Shown: positions 44,180 through 52,191, counted from the stretch's first letter. The stretch: DNA of 64,000 nucleotides from Manganitrophus sp963718695 (GCA_963718695.1 OY970371.1:4154001-4218000); one strand, 5' to 3'. Notes: generated from the letters alone by a model not told the origin. Made by a program: numbers and translations.

Positions 44180-44208
44180 TTGATCTTTTCCAGGACTCCC
44201 GCTATAAT
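44180..44208 (+). promoter_or_regulatory. Sigma70 promoter of rph-rdgB
   Basis: TTGATC at 44180-44185, a 17-base spacer and a perfect TATAAT at 44203-44208. The predicted leader to the rph ATG at 44245 is about 30 bases and contains AAGGAG. Confidence 0.75.
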
Positions 44209-44244
44209 ACCCGATCTTCATCCACCCGCCCAGAAGGAGTTTGA

Positions 44245-44967
44245 ATGCGCATTGATGGAAGAAAGAAGAACCAGCTCCGACCGCTTAAGATCACGCGAAA
44301 TTTCATCAAACATGCGGAAGGCTCCGTCCTCATCGAGATGGGAGATACCAAGGTGATCTGCACGGCGACCATCGAAGAGCGGGTTCCTCCGTTTCTCCGG
44401 GACAAGAAGAAGGGGTGGGTGACGGCCGAATATGCGATGATCCCCCGCTCTTCCCACGAGCGAATTCCGAGAGAGTCGGCGCGGGGAAAAGTCGGCGGCC
44501 GGACCCATGAGATTCAGCGGTTGATCGGCCGCTCGCTTCGTTCCGTCGTCGACACGACCGCACTCGGAGAGCGGACGATTTGGATCGACTGCGACGTCAT
44601 CCAGGCCGATGGGGGGACACGGACCGCTTCGATCACGGGGTCGTTTATCGCCCTGATGGATGCCGTTGAATTTTTGCGGAAAGAGAAAAAGATCAAGACA
44701 ATGCCGATTCGGGATTTCCTCGCGGCGATCAGCGTCGGGAAGGTCGGCGGCGAGCTTCTCCTCGACCTCAACTATGCGGAAGATTCCACGGCCGAGGTCG
44801 ATATGAATGTGATCATGACCGGCAGCGGTAAATTCGTGGAGGTCCAGGGGACCGCCGAGCAGCAGGCGTTTGCCAAGAAGGAGCTCGATGATCTCCTCCG
44901 GCTGGCGACGAGCGGGATTAAAAAGTTGGTGGCGAGCCAGAAAAAATTAGTCGGAGAGTTGGCTTAA
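44245..44967 (+). CDS. rph: Ribonuclease PH
   Basis: 240 residues. Typical segments are MRIDGRKKNQLRPLKI, VICTATIEERVPPFL, GWVTAEYAMIPRSS, the phosphate-binding RTASITGSFIAL region and LNYAEDSTAEVDMNVIMTG. It trims the 3' ends of tRNA precursors by phosphorolysis. AAGGAG precedes the ATG, and a strong promoter lies 37 bases upstream. The rdgB gene begins at the base after its stop, a conserved pairing in many bacteria. Two tRNA genes follow this operon. Confidence 0.97.
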   Translation: MRIDGRKKNQLRPLKITRNFIKHAEGSVLIEMGDTKVICTATIEERVPPFLRDKKKGWVTAEYAMIPRSSHERIPRESARGKVGGRTHEIQRLIGRSLRSVVDTTALGERTIWIDCDVIQADGGTRTASITGSFIALMDAVEFLRKEKKIKTMPIRDFLAAISVGKVGGELLLDLNYAEDSTAEVDMNVIMTGSGKFVEVQGTAEQQAFAKKELDDLLRLATSGIKKLVASQKKLVGELA

Positions 44968-45564
44968 GTGGTGTTGGTGATCGCGACGGAGAACAAGCAC
45001 AAAGGGGAAGAGCTCGCGTCGATCTTGCGGCAGGAGATGGAAATTGACGTCCGCACGCTGGCTGATTTTCCCGGTGTAAAGCTGCCGCCTGAGACCGGAT
45101 CGACTTATCGGGAGAATGCGGTTCAGAAGGCGCTTGCCGCGGCAAAGGCGACCGGCCATTGGGCGATGGGAGATGATTCCGGTTTGGAGGTGGATGCGCT
45201 TGGCGGGGCGCCGGGGCTTTACTCGGCGCGATTTGCGGGCGAGGGGGTGACCTACGCCGATAACCGCAAAAAGCTCCTCGATCAACTGGGAGATCGGCCG
45301 GACGACCAGCGGACGGCGAGATTCATCTGCACGATTGCCATTGCAAGCCCGGATGGGAAGGTCGAGGTGGTCGAGGGACGTTGCGAGGGGAGGATCACCC
45401 GAGGAGAAGCGGGCGGGGGTGGATTTGGATATGATCCGATCTTTTTTCTCCCGACCCACGACAAGACCTTCGCCGAGATTTCTCCGGAGGAGAAGAATCG
45501 AATCAGCCATCGGGGCCGAGCGGTCCGGGCCGCGATTTCGCTTTTGAAAAAAGTAGCCTCTTGA
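44968..45564 (+). CDS. rdgB: Non-canonical purine NTP pyrophosphatase RdgB/HAM1
   Basis: 198 residues from a GTG directly after the rph stop; a second GTG follows and is an alternative. The family pattern is VLVIATENKHKGEELASIL, GDDSGLEVDALGGAPGLYSARFAG and GFGYDPIFFLP, with the SHRGRA motif near the C-terminus. It removes dITP and XTP from the pool. Translation is probably coupled to rph. The stop lies 36 bases before tRNA-Pro, and the tRNA promoter overlaps its end. Confidence 0.95.
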   Translation: MVLVIATENKHKGEELASILRQEMEIDVRTLADFPGVKLPPETGSTYRENAVQKALAAAKATGHWAMGDDSGLEVDALGGAPGLYSARFAGEGVTYADNRKKLLDQLGDRPDDQRTARFICTIAIASPDGKVEVVEGRCEGRITRGEAGGGGFGYDPIFFLPTHDKTFAEISPEEKNRISHRGRAVRAAISLLKKVAS

Positions 45565-45589
45565 AGAATCAGGACTGATCGAGTATCTT
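45561..45589 (+). promoter_or_regulatory. Likely promoter of the tRNA-Pro/tRNA-Arg pair
   Basis: TTGAAG at 45561-45566 and TATCTT at 45584-45589 with 17 bases between, overlapping the rdgB stop codon. The start of tRNA-Pro is 12 bases after the -10 box. Confidence 0.5.
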
Positions 45590-45600
45590 TAGAGTCATTT

Positions 45601-45677
45601 CGGGGTGTGGCGCAGCCTGGTAGCGCACCTGCTTTGGGAGCAGGGAGTCGGAGGTTCAAATCCTCTCACCCCGACCA
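45601..45677 (+). tRNA. tRNA-Pro (anticodon UGG)
   Basis: 77 bases including an encoded CCA. The acceptor CGGGGTG pairs with CACCCCG; the anticodon stem CCTGC/GCAGG closes the loop TTTGGGA with anticodon TGG at 45635-45637; the T arm is GGAGG-TTCAAAT-CCTCT-like. Confidence 0.95.
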
Positions 45678-45735
45678 TTTTTAGTTCTCTTTAGAAATTT
45701 AACTCCGCATTCGAATTCCGCACTTGCACTTCTTT

Positions 45736-45811
45736 GCGCCTGTAGCTCAATGGATAGAGCAATAGCCTTCTAAGCTATTGGCTGTAGGTTCGATTCCTAC
45801 CAGGCGCACCA
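45736..45811 (+). tRNA. tRNA-Arg (anticodon UCU), integration target
   Basis: 76 bases with an encoded CCA. Acceptor GCGCCTG/CAGGCGC, anticodon loop CTTCTAA with TCT, T loop TTCGATT. Its 3' half (from 45767) is part of the 52-bp attachment repeat, so the copy here is a chimaera of the host 5' half and the element-borne 3' half, which together are intact. Confidence 0.95.
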
Positions 45812-46961
45812 GTTCTTTCATATTAGTTTCAATAACTTCTGGTATTTCTGTTCTCAAGACATTAAAGGCTGCTTTATCATCAGTCACGGTATTGGTCACG
45901 GTTCTGATATCAGAAGTTGCAACATTTCCTAAGCTACCTCTATTAACTGCCTCTCTCAAATGTGCTGGACTCAAATGTGCGTACCTTACCGTTGTGCTCA
46001 AATTTGAATGTCCCATTAACTCTGCTACAGTTCTGATATCAACCCCTTTCATAACAAGCCTTGAAGCGAATGTATGCCGGAGAGTATGCCAGGTTGCACC
46101 CTTTATCCCTGCTTTCGCTAATGCTGGCATAAAAATCTTCTTAACAAAGGCGCTACCTTCCATTGGGTGACCTTCAAACCTAGGGCTTGGGAAAAGATGA
46201 GCGCTAGTCATCCATGAAGTTAGAGAACGAACGGTTTCCTTTGCAGCTTCAGTAAGTGGTACATGGCGTGTTCTATGAGCTTTATCATGGGGAATAGTGA
46301 TAAACCCTTGATCTAAGTCAACATGTTCCCACTTAGTGTTAAACAGTTCTGATAGGCGCATCCCTGTCTCAATCGCAAGTACGACCTTCTTCCAACTCTC
46401 AGAGTCTATATGTCCTTTTAAGGTGTTAATTTCTGTATCAGATAAGAAACGTAATCTTCCTCTCGGTTCGGGGGAGAATTTCACGGAGCAGACCGGATTT
46501 CGATCTATCAATGCATCTTTCATGGCTAGGTTAAGCACGTGTTTCAAGAAAGCAAGATAACGGTTTACGGTCTGTGGATCTCTCTTCCCTTTGTTGAGAA
46601 CCTTAATTTGAATGCGGGATATATCCTCAACTTTAATTTCTTTTAAAAGCTTTTTCCCAAGAACCTTAGACCACCATTTCCCATATCTAATCTGATTTTG
46701 TTTAGATTTGATGGTTGATACTTCCAAGAATCGAGTAATCCAGGCACGTAAAGTAATATCTTCTGTTTGGTTATATTGCTCAGGGAAGTATCGTTTTTCA
46801 CGGATGTCTGCCTTTATCTTTCCATAGAGAGCTTTTGCTTGTGTTTTGTTATCTGCTTTAAACCTTTTCTCTCTGCCATTGATATATATTCTTACCCACC
46901 ATTGCCCCGAATCCTTCGGGTACTCCAAAATACCCCGATCTTTACCGTTTTTACGGGCCAT
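45747..46961 (-). CDS. int: Tyrosine recombinase (integrase) of the element
   Basis: 404 residues with AAGGAG eight bases before the ATG. An N-terminal arm-binding-like domain (GQWWVRIYINGREKRFKADNKTQAKALY) is followed by a SAM-like core-binding domain and the catalytic domain: Arg in ETGMRLSEL (about 200), HTLRHTFASR (about 292), GHSNLSTT (about 317) and the nucleophile Tyr in VRYAHLS (about 326). It integrates the element at tRNA-Arg. The last 20 or so codons run through attL into the tRNA, and the stop codon TGA lies inside the host part of the tRNA (45747-45749). After excision the C-terminus would therefore change. Confidence 0.96.
   Translation of the reverse strand: MARKNGKDRGILEYPKDSGQWWVRIYINGREKRFKADNKTQAKALYGKIKADIREKRYFPEQYNQTEDITLRAWITRFLEVSTIKSKQNQIRYGKWWSKVLGKKLLKEIKVEDISRIQIKVLNKGKRDPQTVNRYLAFLKHVLNLAMKDALIDRNPVCSVKFSPEPRGRLRFLSDTEINTLKGHIDSESWKKVVLAIETGMRLSELFNTKWEHVDLDQGFITIPHDKAHRTRHVPLTEAAKETVRSLTSWMTSAHLFPSPRFEGHPMEGSAFVKKIFMPALAKAGIKGATWHTLRHTFASRLVMKGVDIRTVAELMGHSNLSTTVRYAHLSPAHLREAVNRGSLGNVATSDIRTVTNTVTDDKAAFNVLRTEIPEVIETNMKELVRLVGIEPTANSLEGYCSIH
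45767..45818 (+). repeat. attL, 52-bp direct repeat
   Basis: Identical to 58830-58881. It runs from the anticodon region of tRNA-Arg through the CCA and seven bases beyond. It also encodes part of the integrase C-terminus on the other strand. Confidence 0.95.
45881..45904 (+). repeat. Putative left-arm integrase sites
   Basis: Two abutting 12-bp units, CAGTCACGGTAT and TGGTCACGGTTC, inside the integrase gene 63 bases from attL. The second unit recurs exactly at 58727-58738 near attR. Confidence 0.6.
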
Positions 46962-46996
46962 GCGGAATGCTCCTTATCGATCATAGGTTGTGGTTA

Positions 46997-47188
46997 TTAA
47001 CTTTTCTTCCAAGTTCTTTCCAGCCATTCTAATTCGATTCTCTTTCTAACCCACTTATGGTGAATATCAGGAAACCCATGAACCAGACAACGAGCGTCAA
47101 AAGTATCACCATTTGTTTGCATACAGATACAGCCCTTTTTAATAGCTTCCTTAGTACCTGGTTTGGGAACATTCGATTTTTCTTTCAT
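46997..47188 (-). CDS. Small Cys/His protein next to the integrase
   Basis: 63 residues with a strong GGAGGAA ribosome site. The pattern C-x-C-x(10)-C-x2-H with further His residues (KKGCICMQTNGDTF, ARCLVHGFPDIHHKW) suggests a small zinc-binding fold. It lies 35 bases upstream of the integrase, in the same direction. Function unknown; a role as directionality factor is conceivable but not shown by any HTH. Confidence 0.6.
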   Translation of the reverse strand: MKEKSNVPKPGTKEAIKKGCICMQTNGDTFDARCLVHGFPDIHHKWVRKRIELEWLERTWKKS

Positions 47189-47216
47189 ATCAGTTCCTCC
47201 TTTGTCTGGATTATTG

Positions 47217-47822
47217 CTACTCCTCTTTTAGAGGCTTCCACTCCTCAATGTTCACCCCTTGTTTCTTCAATCGATTGACTATATCTCGATACTCTTTATT
47301 GCTCATCAAATCCGTAATGATTGTCTTTGGAGTAAGCCCCTTTTCTTCTCGCAGCCATTTGACACGGTTATATACTTTTAACCTGTCCCTATCTCTTTCT
47401 GGATCATATGGAGTATTGTTTTGCTTGTTACTGCATGTCTCAGAACAATAGATTCTTCGGTATGTTTTAATAAAAAATTTCCCACATACCTCACATTCCC
47501 TAACCTTAGTAAGATCTAGACCGCCATCAGTTAAAATAACAGGAAATAAAATTACTGCATTCAGTACGTCTACAGGGTGTGCGCCTTTTCCTGAGATATG
47601 ATCTTCAGAGGTTTTTAAACACTCCTCCAGCAGAGGAAGTTTCTGTCCTTTTAGAGCATTTTGGGTCAATTTGATCCACTTAGAACGGATACGCTCACAG
47701 TTATCGTCATTGGGATATTGTTGCTCAGAGATAAATTTTAGCGCTTCGCCTAGTTTTATTAACATGGACAAATTATTACCATATAAAATGTGGTATGTCA
47801 ATATCAATTTTTTATCAATCAT
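47217..47822 (-). CDS. Zinc-finger protein of the CGNR-like kind, unknown function
   Basis: 201 residues. The middle has a C-x2-C-x(13)-C-x3-C finger (CEVCGKFFIKTYRRIYCSETC), the pattern used by CGNR/ABATE-type regulators, and the C-terminus is basic and helical. No strong ribosome site precedes the ATG at 47822; an internal ATG at 47765 is an alternative. It is the first of three minus-strand genes ending with the integrase, across a divergent promoter region from the HTH genes, as expected for a regulator of the element. Confidence 0.65.
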   Translation of the reverse strand: MIDKKLILTYHILYGNNLSMLIKLGEALKFISEQQYPNDDNCERIRSKWIKLTQNALKGQKLPLLEECLKTSEDHISGKGAHPVDVLNAVILFPVILTDGGLDLTKVRECEVCGKFFIKTYRRIYCSETCSNKQNNTPYDPERDRDRLKVYNRVKWLREEKGLTPKTIITDLMSNKEYRDIVNRLKKQGVNIEEWKPLKEE

Positions 47823-48042
47823 AATTTTTAATATGTTAATTTTGCCTTATATTTCAGTCTAGTATAAGGTTAAGTGATATTAACCTGAATCAGATGCCTT
47901 TATTGAGATTAATCAATACAAAATGATTACACACCTAATTTTTAGCTTGACATATTATACGTAACAGGAGTATAATAGATCTATGCTGTTTCTTATTAAC
48001 AGCTATTAGCAACTAAACCAGAATGGAGAAATGAAATAAAAA
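47823..48042. other. Divergent regulatory region of the element
   Basis: 220 AT-rich bases between the leftward integrase group and the rightward HTH genes. It contains a near-perfect rightward promoter (listed separately). It is the obvious place for operator sites of a lysogeny-type switch, though no operator repeats stood out. Confidence 0.5.
47947..47976 (+). promoter_or_regulatory. Strong sigma70 promoter for the HTH genes
   Basis: TTGACA at 47947-47952 and TATAAT at 47971-47976 with an 18-base spacer, both boxes perfect. Leader of about 60 bases to the ATG at 48043. Confidence 0.75.
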
Positions 48043-48225
48043 ATGTCACAGTTATTAACAGTAGATGAAGTAGCAGGAATGTTAAGACTAAAACCAATGA
48101 CTATTAGAATAAAAATGTATAGAGGCCAAATCCCTTACATCAAGATCGGGACTTCAGTTAGATTCAAGGTCGAAGATATCGAGAACATCATTAAAGATGG
48201 ATATAAGGCTGTAAAGGAAGTTTAA
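48043..48225 (+). CDS. Excisionase-family HTH protein (HTH_17) 1
   Basis: 60 residues matching the MerR-like HTH_17 fold: LLTVDEVAGMLRLKPMTIRIKMYRGQIP, then IKIGTSVRFKVEDIENII. Such proteins serve as excisionases or small regulators of integrative elements. A strong promoter lies upstream, but the GGAG-like ribosome site is rather far from the start codon. A second HTH gene follows by seven bases. Confidence 0.82.
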   Translation: MSQLLTVDEVAGMLRLKPMTIRIKMYRGQIPYIKIGTSVRFKVEDIENIIKDGYKAVKEV

Positions 48226-48232
48226 CCTTAGG

Positions 48233-48436
48233 ATGAGACTCCATATGCTAAAGACTAAGATGCTAACGGCCACTGAGGTCGCTAAACGGTTAGGAGTCTG
48301 TAGGAACACAATTTATAAGACGGTTAAAAACCCGAACAATAAACACTTAACTTATTACGATTTTCCCTTCGGGATTAGATTTGAAGAAGAAGACATAGAA
48401 AAATTCAAACAACATTTTAAGAAAAACAGAGGTTAA
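48233..48436 (+). CDS. Excisionase-family HTH protein (HTH_17) 2
   Basis: 67 residues: KMLTATEVAKRLGVCRNTIYKTVKNP followed by FPFGIRFEEEDIEKFKQHFKK, again a MerR-like helix-turn-helix with the typical 'wing' before the terminal helix. The ATG at 48245 is an alternative start. It is a divergent relative of the preceding gene and probably in one transcript with it. One of the pair is the likely recombination directionality factor. Confidence 0.78.
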   Translation: MRLHMLKTKMLTATEVAKRLGVCRNTIYKTVKNPNNKHLTYYDFPFGIRFEEEDIEKFKQHFKKNRG

Positions 48437-48455
48437 ATTAAGTAGAGTATCCTGA

Positions 48456-48491
48456 CGAAGGGAAGGGCGTCTTGCTCTTCTCTTTTTTATT
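48456..48491 (+). terminator. Probable terminator after the HTH genes
   Basis: An imperfect hairpin (GAAGGGAAG pairing with CTTGCTCTTC with a bulge) is followed by CTCTTTTTTATTTT, 20 bases after the last HTH stop codon. Confidence 0.45.
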
Positions 48492-48707
48492 TTAAGTAAT
48501 CCCCTGCAAATTGACCCTTCTGTTTTACATTCCAAGTAAATCACGTGTAAAAACTGAAAGCAAATCTCAGCAGGAGTTATAAATTATACATATATAAAAT
48601 ATTATTTTAATACAAAAGCCCTTAGAATTTAATTCACGTTCGTTTCTTTAACTTAGAACGGGTTTTTTGTATAAATTTGCATAAAATCATAAATAGGATA
48701 ATTAGAA

Positions 48708-49661
48708 GTGGAGAGCGTAGAAAAACAATTTAAATCAAATTTCAATCCAATCAGCATAAAAGAGTTACTGTCTTCAAATGAACCGGATATTAGTTGGGTA
48801 TGGGAGAACATCATCCCTGAGGGTAGATTGTTTCTTTTGGTCGCATATCCAAAAGTGGGGAAGTCAGAGCTTATATCCCATCTTGCAGTAGCGGTATCAC
48901 AGGGTAAGGAATTTTTAGATCATAAGACAAAGCAAACAGGAGTTTTAATTTTAGCTCTTGAAGAACATAGGCAAGATATTAAAAGAAGACTATCAAAGCT
49001 TGGTAGTTGTGAATCAGATCCTATAGAAATACATTTTGGAGAATTAAAGAATGACCCTGAAACAATTCAGGATTTAAAAGAATTCATTATTAGTCGGCAT
49101 ATTGGATTGATGGTAATTGACACAATAAGCTGTTTTTGGAAAATCCAATCAGAGAATAGCAATACAGAGGTTCATAATGCACTTATGCCACTCCTAACCC
49201 TGGCACATGATACAAATTGCGCTGTCGGGTTGATTCATCATAAAAATAAGCAAGGTGGAGAAGATGAAAGAAGTATTCGGGGTGCGAGTTCCTTGTTTGG
49301 CATAGTGGAACAGGCATTACTCTTAGAGAATAGAAAGGGGGGTAATGGAACACAACGAATCTTAAAAACTAAGGGACGATATCAGTCTTTTAGTCCAGAT
49401 AAGTTAGTTATTGATTTTATAGATGGGAAATATGTGTGTTTAGGAACAAAAAAAGAAATGGAAGCACAGGCAATGAAAGATGGAATTTATAAACTTATTT
49501 CAGATTCCCAAGAGGGAATTACAGAAGAAGAAATTAAAAAACAAACAGGATTATCTCGAACACCAGTTAGGAAAGTGTTAAAGGCACTCGAAGAAGATCA
49601 TAAGGCTAAAACACATGGAACAGGTAAGAGAGGAGATCCTTTGAAGTACTGTCTTGCATAG
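48708..49661 (+). CDS. RepA-like AAA (RecA-fold) ATPase with C-terminal winged helix
   Basis: 317 residues from a GTG at 48708. Walker A is VAYPKVGKSELISHLA near residue 45, a Walker B-type strand is LMVIDTISCFW, and GLIHHKNKQGGEDERSIRGASS is typical of the AAA_25/RepA hexameric helicase family used by plasmids and satellite elements. The C-terminal 70 residues (EGITEEEIKKQTGLSRTPVRKVLKALEED) form a winged helix. It probably serves replication of the excised element. The preceding 270 bases are very AT-rich, and a hairpin-rich region follows at once. There is no primase in the window. Confidence 0.85.
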   Translation: MESVEKQFKSNFNPISIKELLSSNEPDISWVWENIIPEGRLFLLVAYPKVGKSELISHLAVAVSQGKEFLDHKTKQTGVLILALEEHRQDIKRRLSKLGSCESDPIEIHFGELKNDPETIQDLKEFIISRHIGLMVIDTISCFWKIQSENSNTEVHNALMPLLTLAHDTNCAVGLIHHKNKQGGEDERSIRGASSLFGIVEQALLLENRKGGNGTQRILKTKGRYQSFSPDKLVIDFIDGKYVCLGTKKEMEAQAMKDGIYKLISDSQEGITEEEIKKQTGLSRTPVRKVLKALEEDHKAKTHGTGKRGDPLKYCLA

Positions 49662-49680
49662 TTTGTATTTATCTTCTCTC

Positions 49681-49995
49681 CCCCTTTAGGGGATTATGTC
49701 TTTCTGTTTTCATCCCACCCTAAAGGGTGTGATTGAGAAAAAACAGAATCAGAATATACATATCTCCCCCTGTGGGGGACGGGGGGAGTTTCAATAATAT
49801 TAAATAATAGGGCTACGCTTTACGCTACGCCCTTATTAATGTGAAGCTTGCGCTTCACTATAATGCGCCGCCACCCAAAAGCGGCGCTAATAAATATAAG
49901 ATACTTAATTCATGCATATTGAAAGAAAAAGAAAATAAAAGATTCCCCCAACTCCGCAGCCACCCCCAAACTATTTGGGGTAAGAGTACAGGGGG
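49681..49995. other. Cluster of at least seven hairpins (possible origin or structured RNA)
   Basis: Within 315 bases: CCCCTTTAGGGG (49681-49692), CACCCTAAAGGGTG (49716-49729), CTCCCCC...GGGGGGAG (49764-49788), an imperfect GGGC...GCCC stem (about 49806-49838), GTGAAGC-TTGC-GCTTCAC (49841-49858), GCGCCGC...GCGGCGC (49865-49887) and CCCCAAACTATTTGGGG (49964-49980) inside an outer CCCCC/GGGGG stem (49945-49995). G/C stems stand out sharply in an otherwise AT-rich region. It follows the RepA-like gene directly. A replication or transfer origin, or a structured non-coding RNA, would fit. A 63-codon open frame across it is not credible as a gene. Confidence 0.6.
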
Positions 49996-50042
49996 AGTAA
50001 TTACAATCAAACAATATAGAAAGGAAACGTGATTATGAAGTT

Positions 50043-50231
50043 ATGCGAGTCTGTGATAACTGTGGTGAACGTGGGGTATTCAGGTATGAAGCTTTGATTT
50101 GCGATCGGTGCTTTGACGAAAAGATTTCTGAAGGCAACGAAGATGAAGAGTCAAATTCATATGAAGAGAAATTTCCAAAGGAGGAGTTGCGACTATCACG
50201 AATCTTTAAAATTAGCGATGAAACCATTTAA
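50043..50231 (+). CDS. Small zinc-ribbon protein
   Basis: 62 residues: C-x2-C and C-x2-C knuckles (MRVCDNCGERG, ALICDRCFDEK) with an acidic C-terminal half. The AAGGAAA ribosome site is better placed for an out-of-frame ATG at 50035, which would encode only 20 residues and may be a leader; spacing to 50043 is long. Zinc-ribbon proteins of this size are common in phages and plasmids. Function unknown. Confidence 0.6.
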   Translation: MRVCDNCGERGVFRYEALICDRCFDEKISEGNEDEESNSYEEKFPKEELRLSRIFKISDETI

Positions 50232-50488
50232 GAATGACACAATTTGAGGGTAATTTTAAGGGCGAATTTCTTAGATAGGGAAACGGTCAATCAACATAGC
50301 AAGTCGATTCTAGGGCCTGTTTTGTTCGTTTTAGAGGATGTTCTAATTCCTTCCAAACAAATCTTTTCTAAGTAATACCTTCATCTCGATCATACAAATT
50401 AAGCAAATGTGGACCAGGGGCATATATCTCAGTATGCCCTTGGTTTACACATTCTATTATTTAAATTAAGGAGAACAAAAAACAATAA
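50232..50488. other. Intergenic region with an 11-bp stem hairpin
   Basis: 257 bases without a gene. A hairpin pairs CCAGGGGCATA (50414-50424) with TATGCCCTTGG (50433-50443), with one G-U pair. No T-run follows, so it is not a clear terminator. Confidence 0.4.
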
Positions 50489-50674
50489 ATGAAGTTAACG
50501 ACAAAGCTAATTCGGACGTGCAAGCAATGTCACGAGATAAAAGCAATTAAGCACTACAAAAAGCTTAGTGACACTAAAAATCGATATAGCCCAACCTGTA
50601 ATCAATGTGTGTTGTTATCTAAACAGGATAGTCGGCCAATTCGTGAAAGCTTTAACATAAAATTGAAAGGATGA
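50489..50674 (+). CDS. Small zinc-knuckle protein (phage type)
   Basis: 61 residues: TCKQCHEIKAIKHYKK then RYSPTCNQCVLLSKQ, a C-x2-C...C-x2-C pattern like that at the start of small phage zinc-finger and HNH-related proteins. AAGGAG lies upstream but far (about 15 bases). It ends five bases before the phage-type structural gene, so it is probably cotranscribed with it. Confidence 0.65.
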   Translation: MKLTTKLIRTCKQCHEIKAIKHYKKLSDTKNRYSPTCNQCVLLSKQDSRPIRESFNIKLKG

Positions 50675-50678
50675 ATAA

Positions 50679-52154
50679 GTGCAAAAGCTCCACATTCCAA
50701 ATTTTCTAGGTGGCTATTGTGACAATAGACACGCAACACAACTAGACCCAAATCAATCCCCAAACAGCATTGACTTTGAAATAGGAAACCCTGCTGCCGG
50801 TGAGTTTCAATTTTTATTAAAAGCTCGACAACCTATCTATCAATACACCACAGACGCTAATTTTCTTAATCTAACTTTTAGGAATATCAACATTCTCAAA
50901 TGCACTACGGGGGCTAATTCTGGAAAGACGTATATTGTTACAGGTGGATTTGATAATCCAAATTCCAGGTGGTTCTATTCTGAGATCTCAGGATTTCCGG
51001 CTTATAGCCATGTGGCACTATTTAATGCTGCTTCAAACACAAACGGTATCTGGTGGAGCGTTCTTTTTAACCAATTCATTTATATGGGCGATGGCTATAT
51101 TTCTAACAGAAAGTGGGATGGGAATACGTTAACAGATTTAGGCGTAGCTCATCCAAAGTGCTTAGAAGCTGGCACACACAAAAATAGATTACTGCTTGCA
51201 AATGATTTAACTAATGGAGTCCCTAATAGACTTTGGATCAGTAATGTAGGATCAGATACAATCCCATCTACATCATTTATTGATATCGGTTCGAGGGACG
51301 ATTCTATCGTGGGAGTAATTGACGGGATTGACCGGATCATTGTTATTAAGCAAAGGTCAACCTATGCTGTATATCTATCAGCTAACTTAATCGATTCCTC
51401 TGTAATCTGTCTTGACTCTCAAAAAGGGGTTCCTAATCGACAATCCATTACGCCATATAAGAACGGGTTCATTTCATGTGTATATAGCAGAGGGTTAGAG
51501 GTATTTATAAATGAATATGAACCGTTGACATCTAGTACGCATAAATTTAGATCAGCTCTCATGCCTTGCATCTTTTACTATAACGATTATGTTTATGTGA
51601 CTACGCCAGGAGATCCTTTTACAAAATCAACTCCTGTAGAGCACTATTTATACAGCATTAGTATGAAAACCACGACATATTTCAACACTAGTGCACTAAG
51701 GCAACTCATTGTTTATACGCTTGATGGTGTTAACGCTGTCTCATATTTATTAGGGACGTGGTTTGATACTGTCACATTAAAGCCTAGCGTTGTAGTTTTA
51801 AATGATACGGCCTCTGGTGTGTTCAAAGAAAGTATTAACTTACAGTATGTGACTCCTAAATTCACATTTGGAGATGCAAGTAAATACAAGTCAATCGAGC
51901 ATCTATCAATAGCTTGTTTTGGTAACTCGAATATAAAAATCGATGCGTATGCTGATGGTGTTCTAAGACAGTCTATTACACTATCTCCTTCTGTGGATTA
52001 TTCTGTTCTGAAATATCGGTTCAATCCTCATCAGGTAAGAGGAAGGGTTATTCAATTTATAATATCAGTGCCTGATACCCTCCCAATTCCAAATCATGAA
52101 CTATATGAAGCTTGGATTCACTACAATATTGAAGATGCAGTAATTGGGAATTAA
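50679..52154 (+). CDS. Phage-type structural (beta-propeller-like) protein
   Basis: 491 residues from a GTG. The N-terminus (IPNFLGGYCDNRHATQLDPNQSPNSIDFEI) follows the pattern of many tailed-phage structural proteins that begin with a 'GG-n-n-D-n-NQ-P-n-n-F' segment. The body is predicted to be all beta, with repeated strands such as FNQFIYMGDGYISNRKWDGNTLTD and ALMPCIFYYNDYVYVTTPGDP in pattern. No signal peptide. It stands alone: no capsid, portal, tail tube or terminase genes accompany it. It may be a receptor-binding or tail component used by a satellite, or a relic. The family call is by resemblance only. Confidence 0.6.
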   Translation: MQKLHIPNFLGGYCDNRHATQLDPNQSPNSIDFEIGNPAAGEFQFLLKARQPIYQYTTDANFLNLTFRNINILKCTTGANSGKTYIVTGGFDNPNSRWFYSEISGFPAYSHVALFNAASNTNGIWWSVLFNQFIYMGDGYISNRKWDGNTLTDLGVAHPKCLEAGTHKNRLLLANDLTNGVPNRLWISNVGSDTIPSTSFIDIGSRDDSIVGVIDGIDRIIVIKQRSTYAVYLSANLIDSSVICLDSQKGVPNRQSITPYKNGFISCVYSRGLEVFINEYEPLTSSTHKFRSALMPCIFYYNDYVYVTTPGDPFTKSTPVEHYLYSISMKTTTYFNTSALRQLIVYTLDGVNAVSYLLGTWFDTVTLKPSVVVLNDTASGVFKESINLQYVTPKFTFGDASKYKSIEHLSIACFGNSNIKIDAYADGVLRQSITLSPSVDYSVLKYRFNPHQVRGRVIQFIISVPDTLPIPNHELYEAWIHYNIEDAVIGN

Positions 52155-52191
52155 TTAATGCAATTTTATGAAAGGAAAGATAAGGAAGGAC

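Noticed and set aside
49841..50032. A 63-codon open frame across the hairpin cluster
   Set aside because: It is made of palindromic stems, has no ribosome site and has no protein-like composition.
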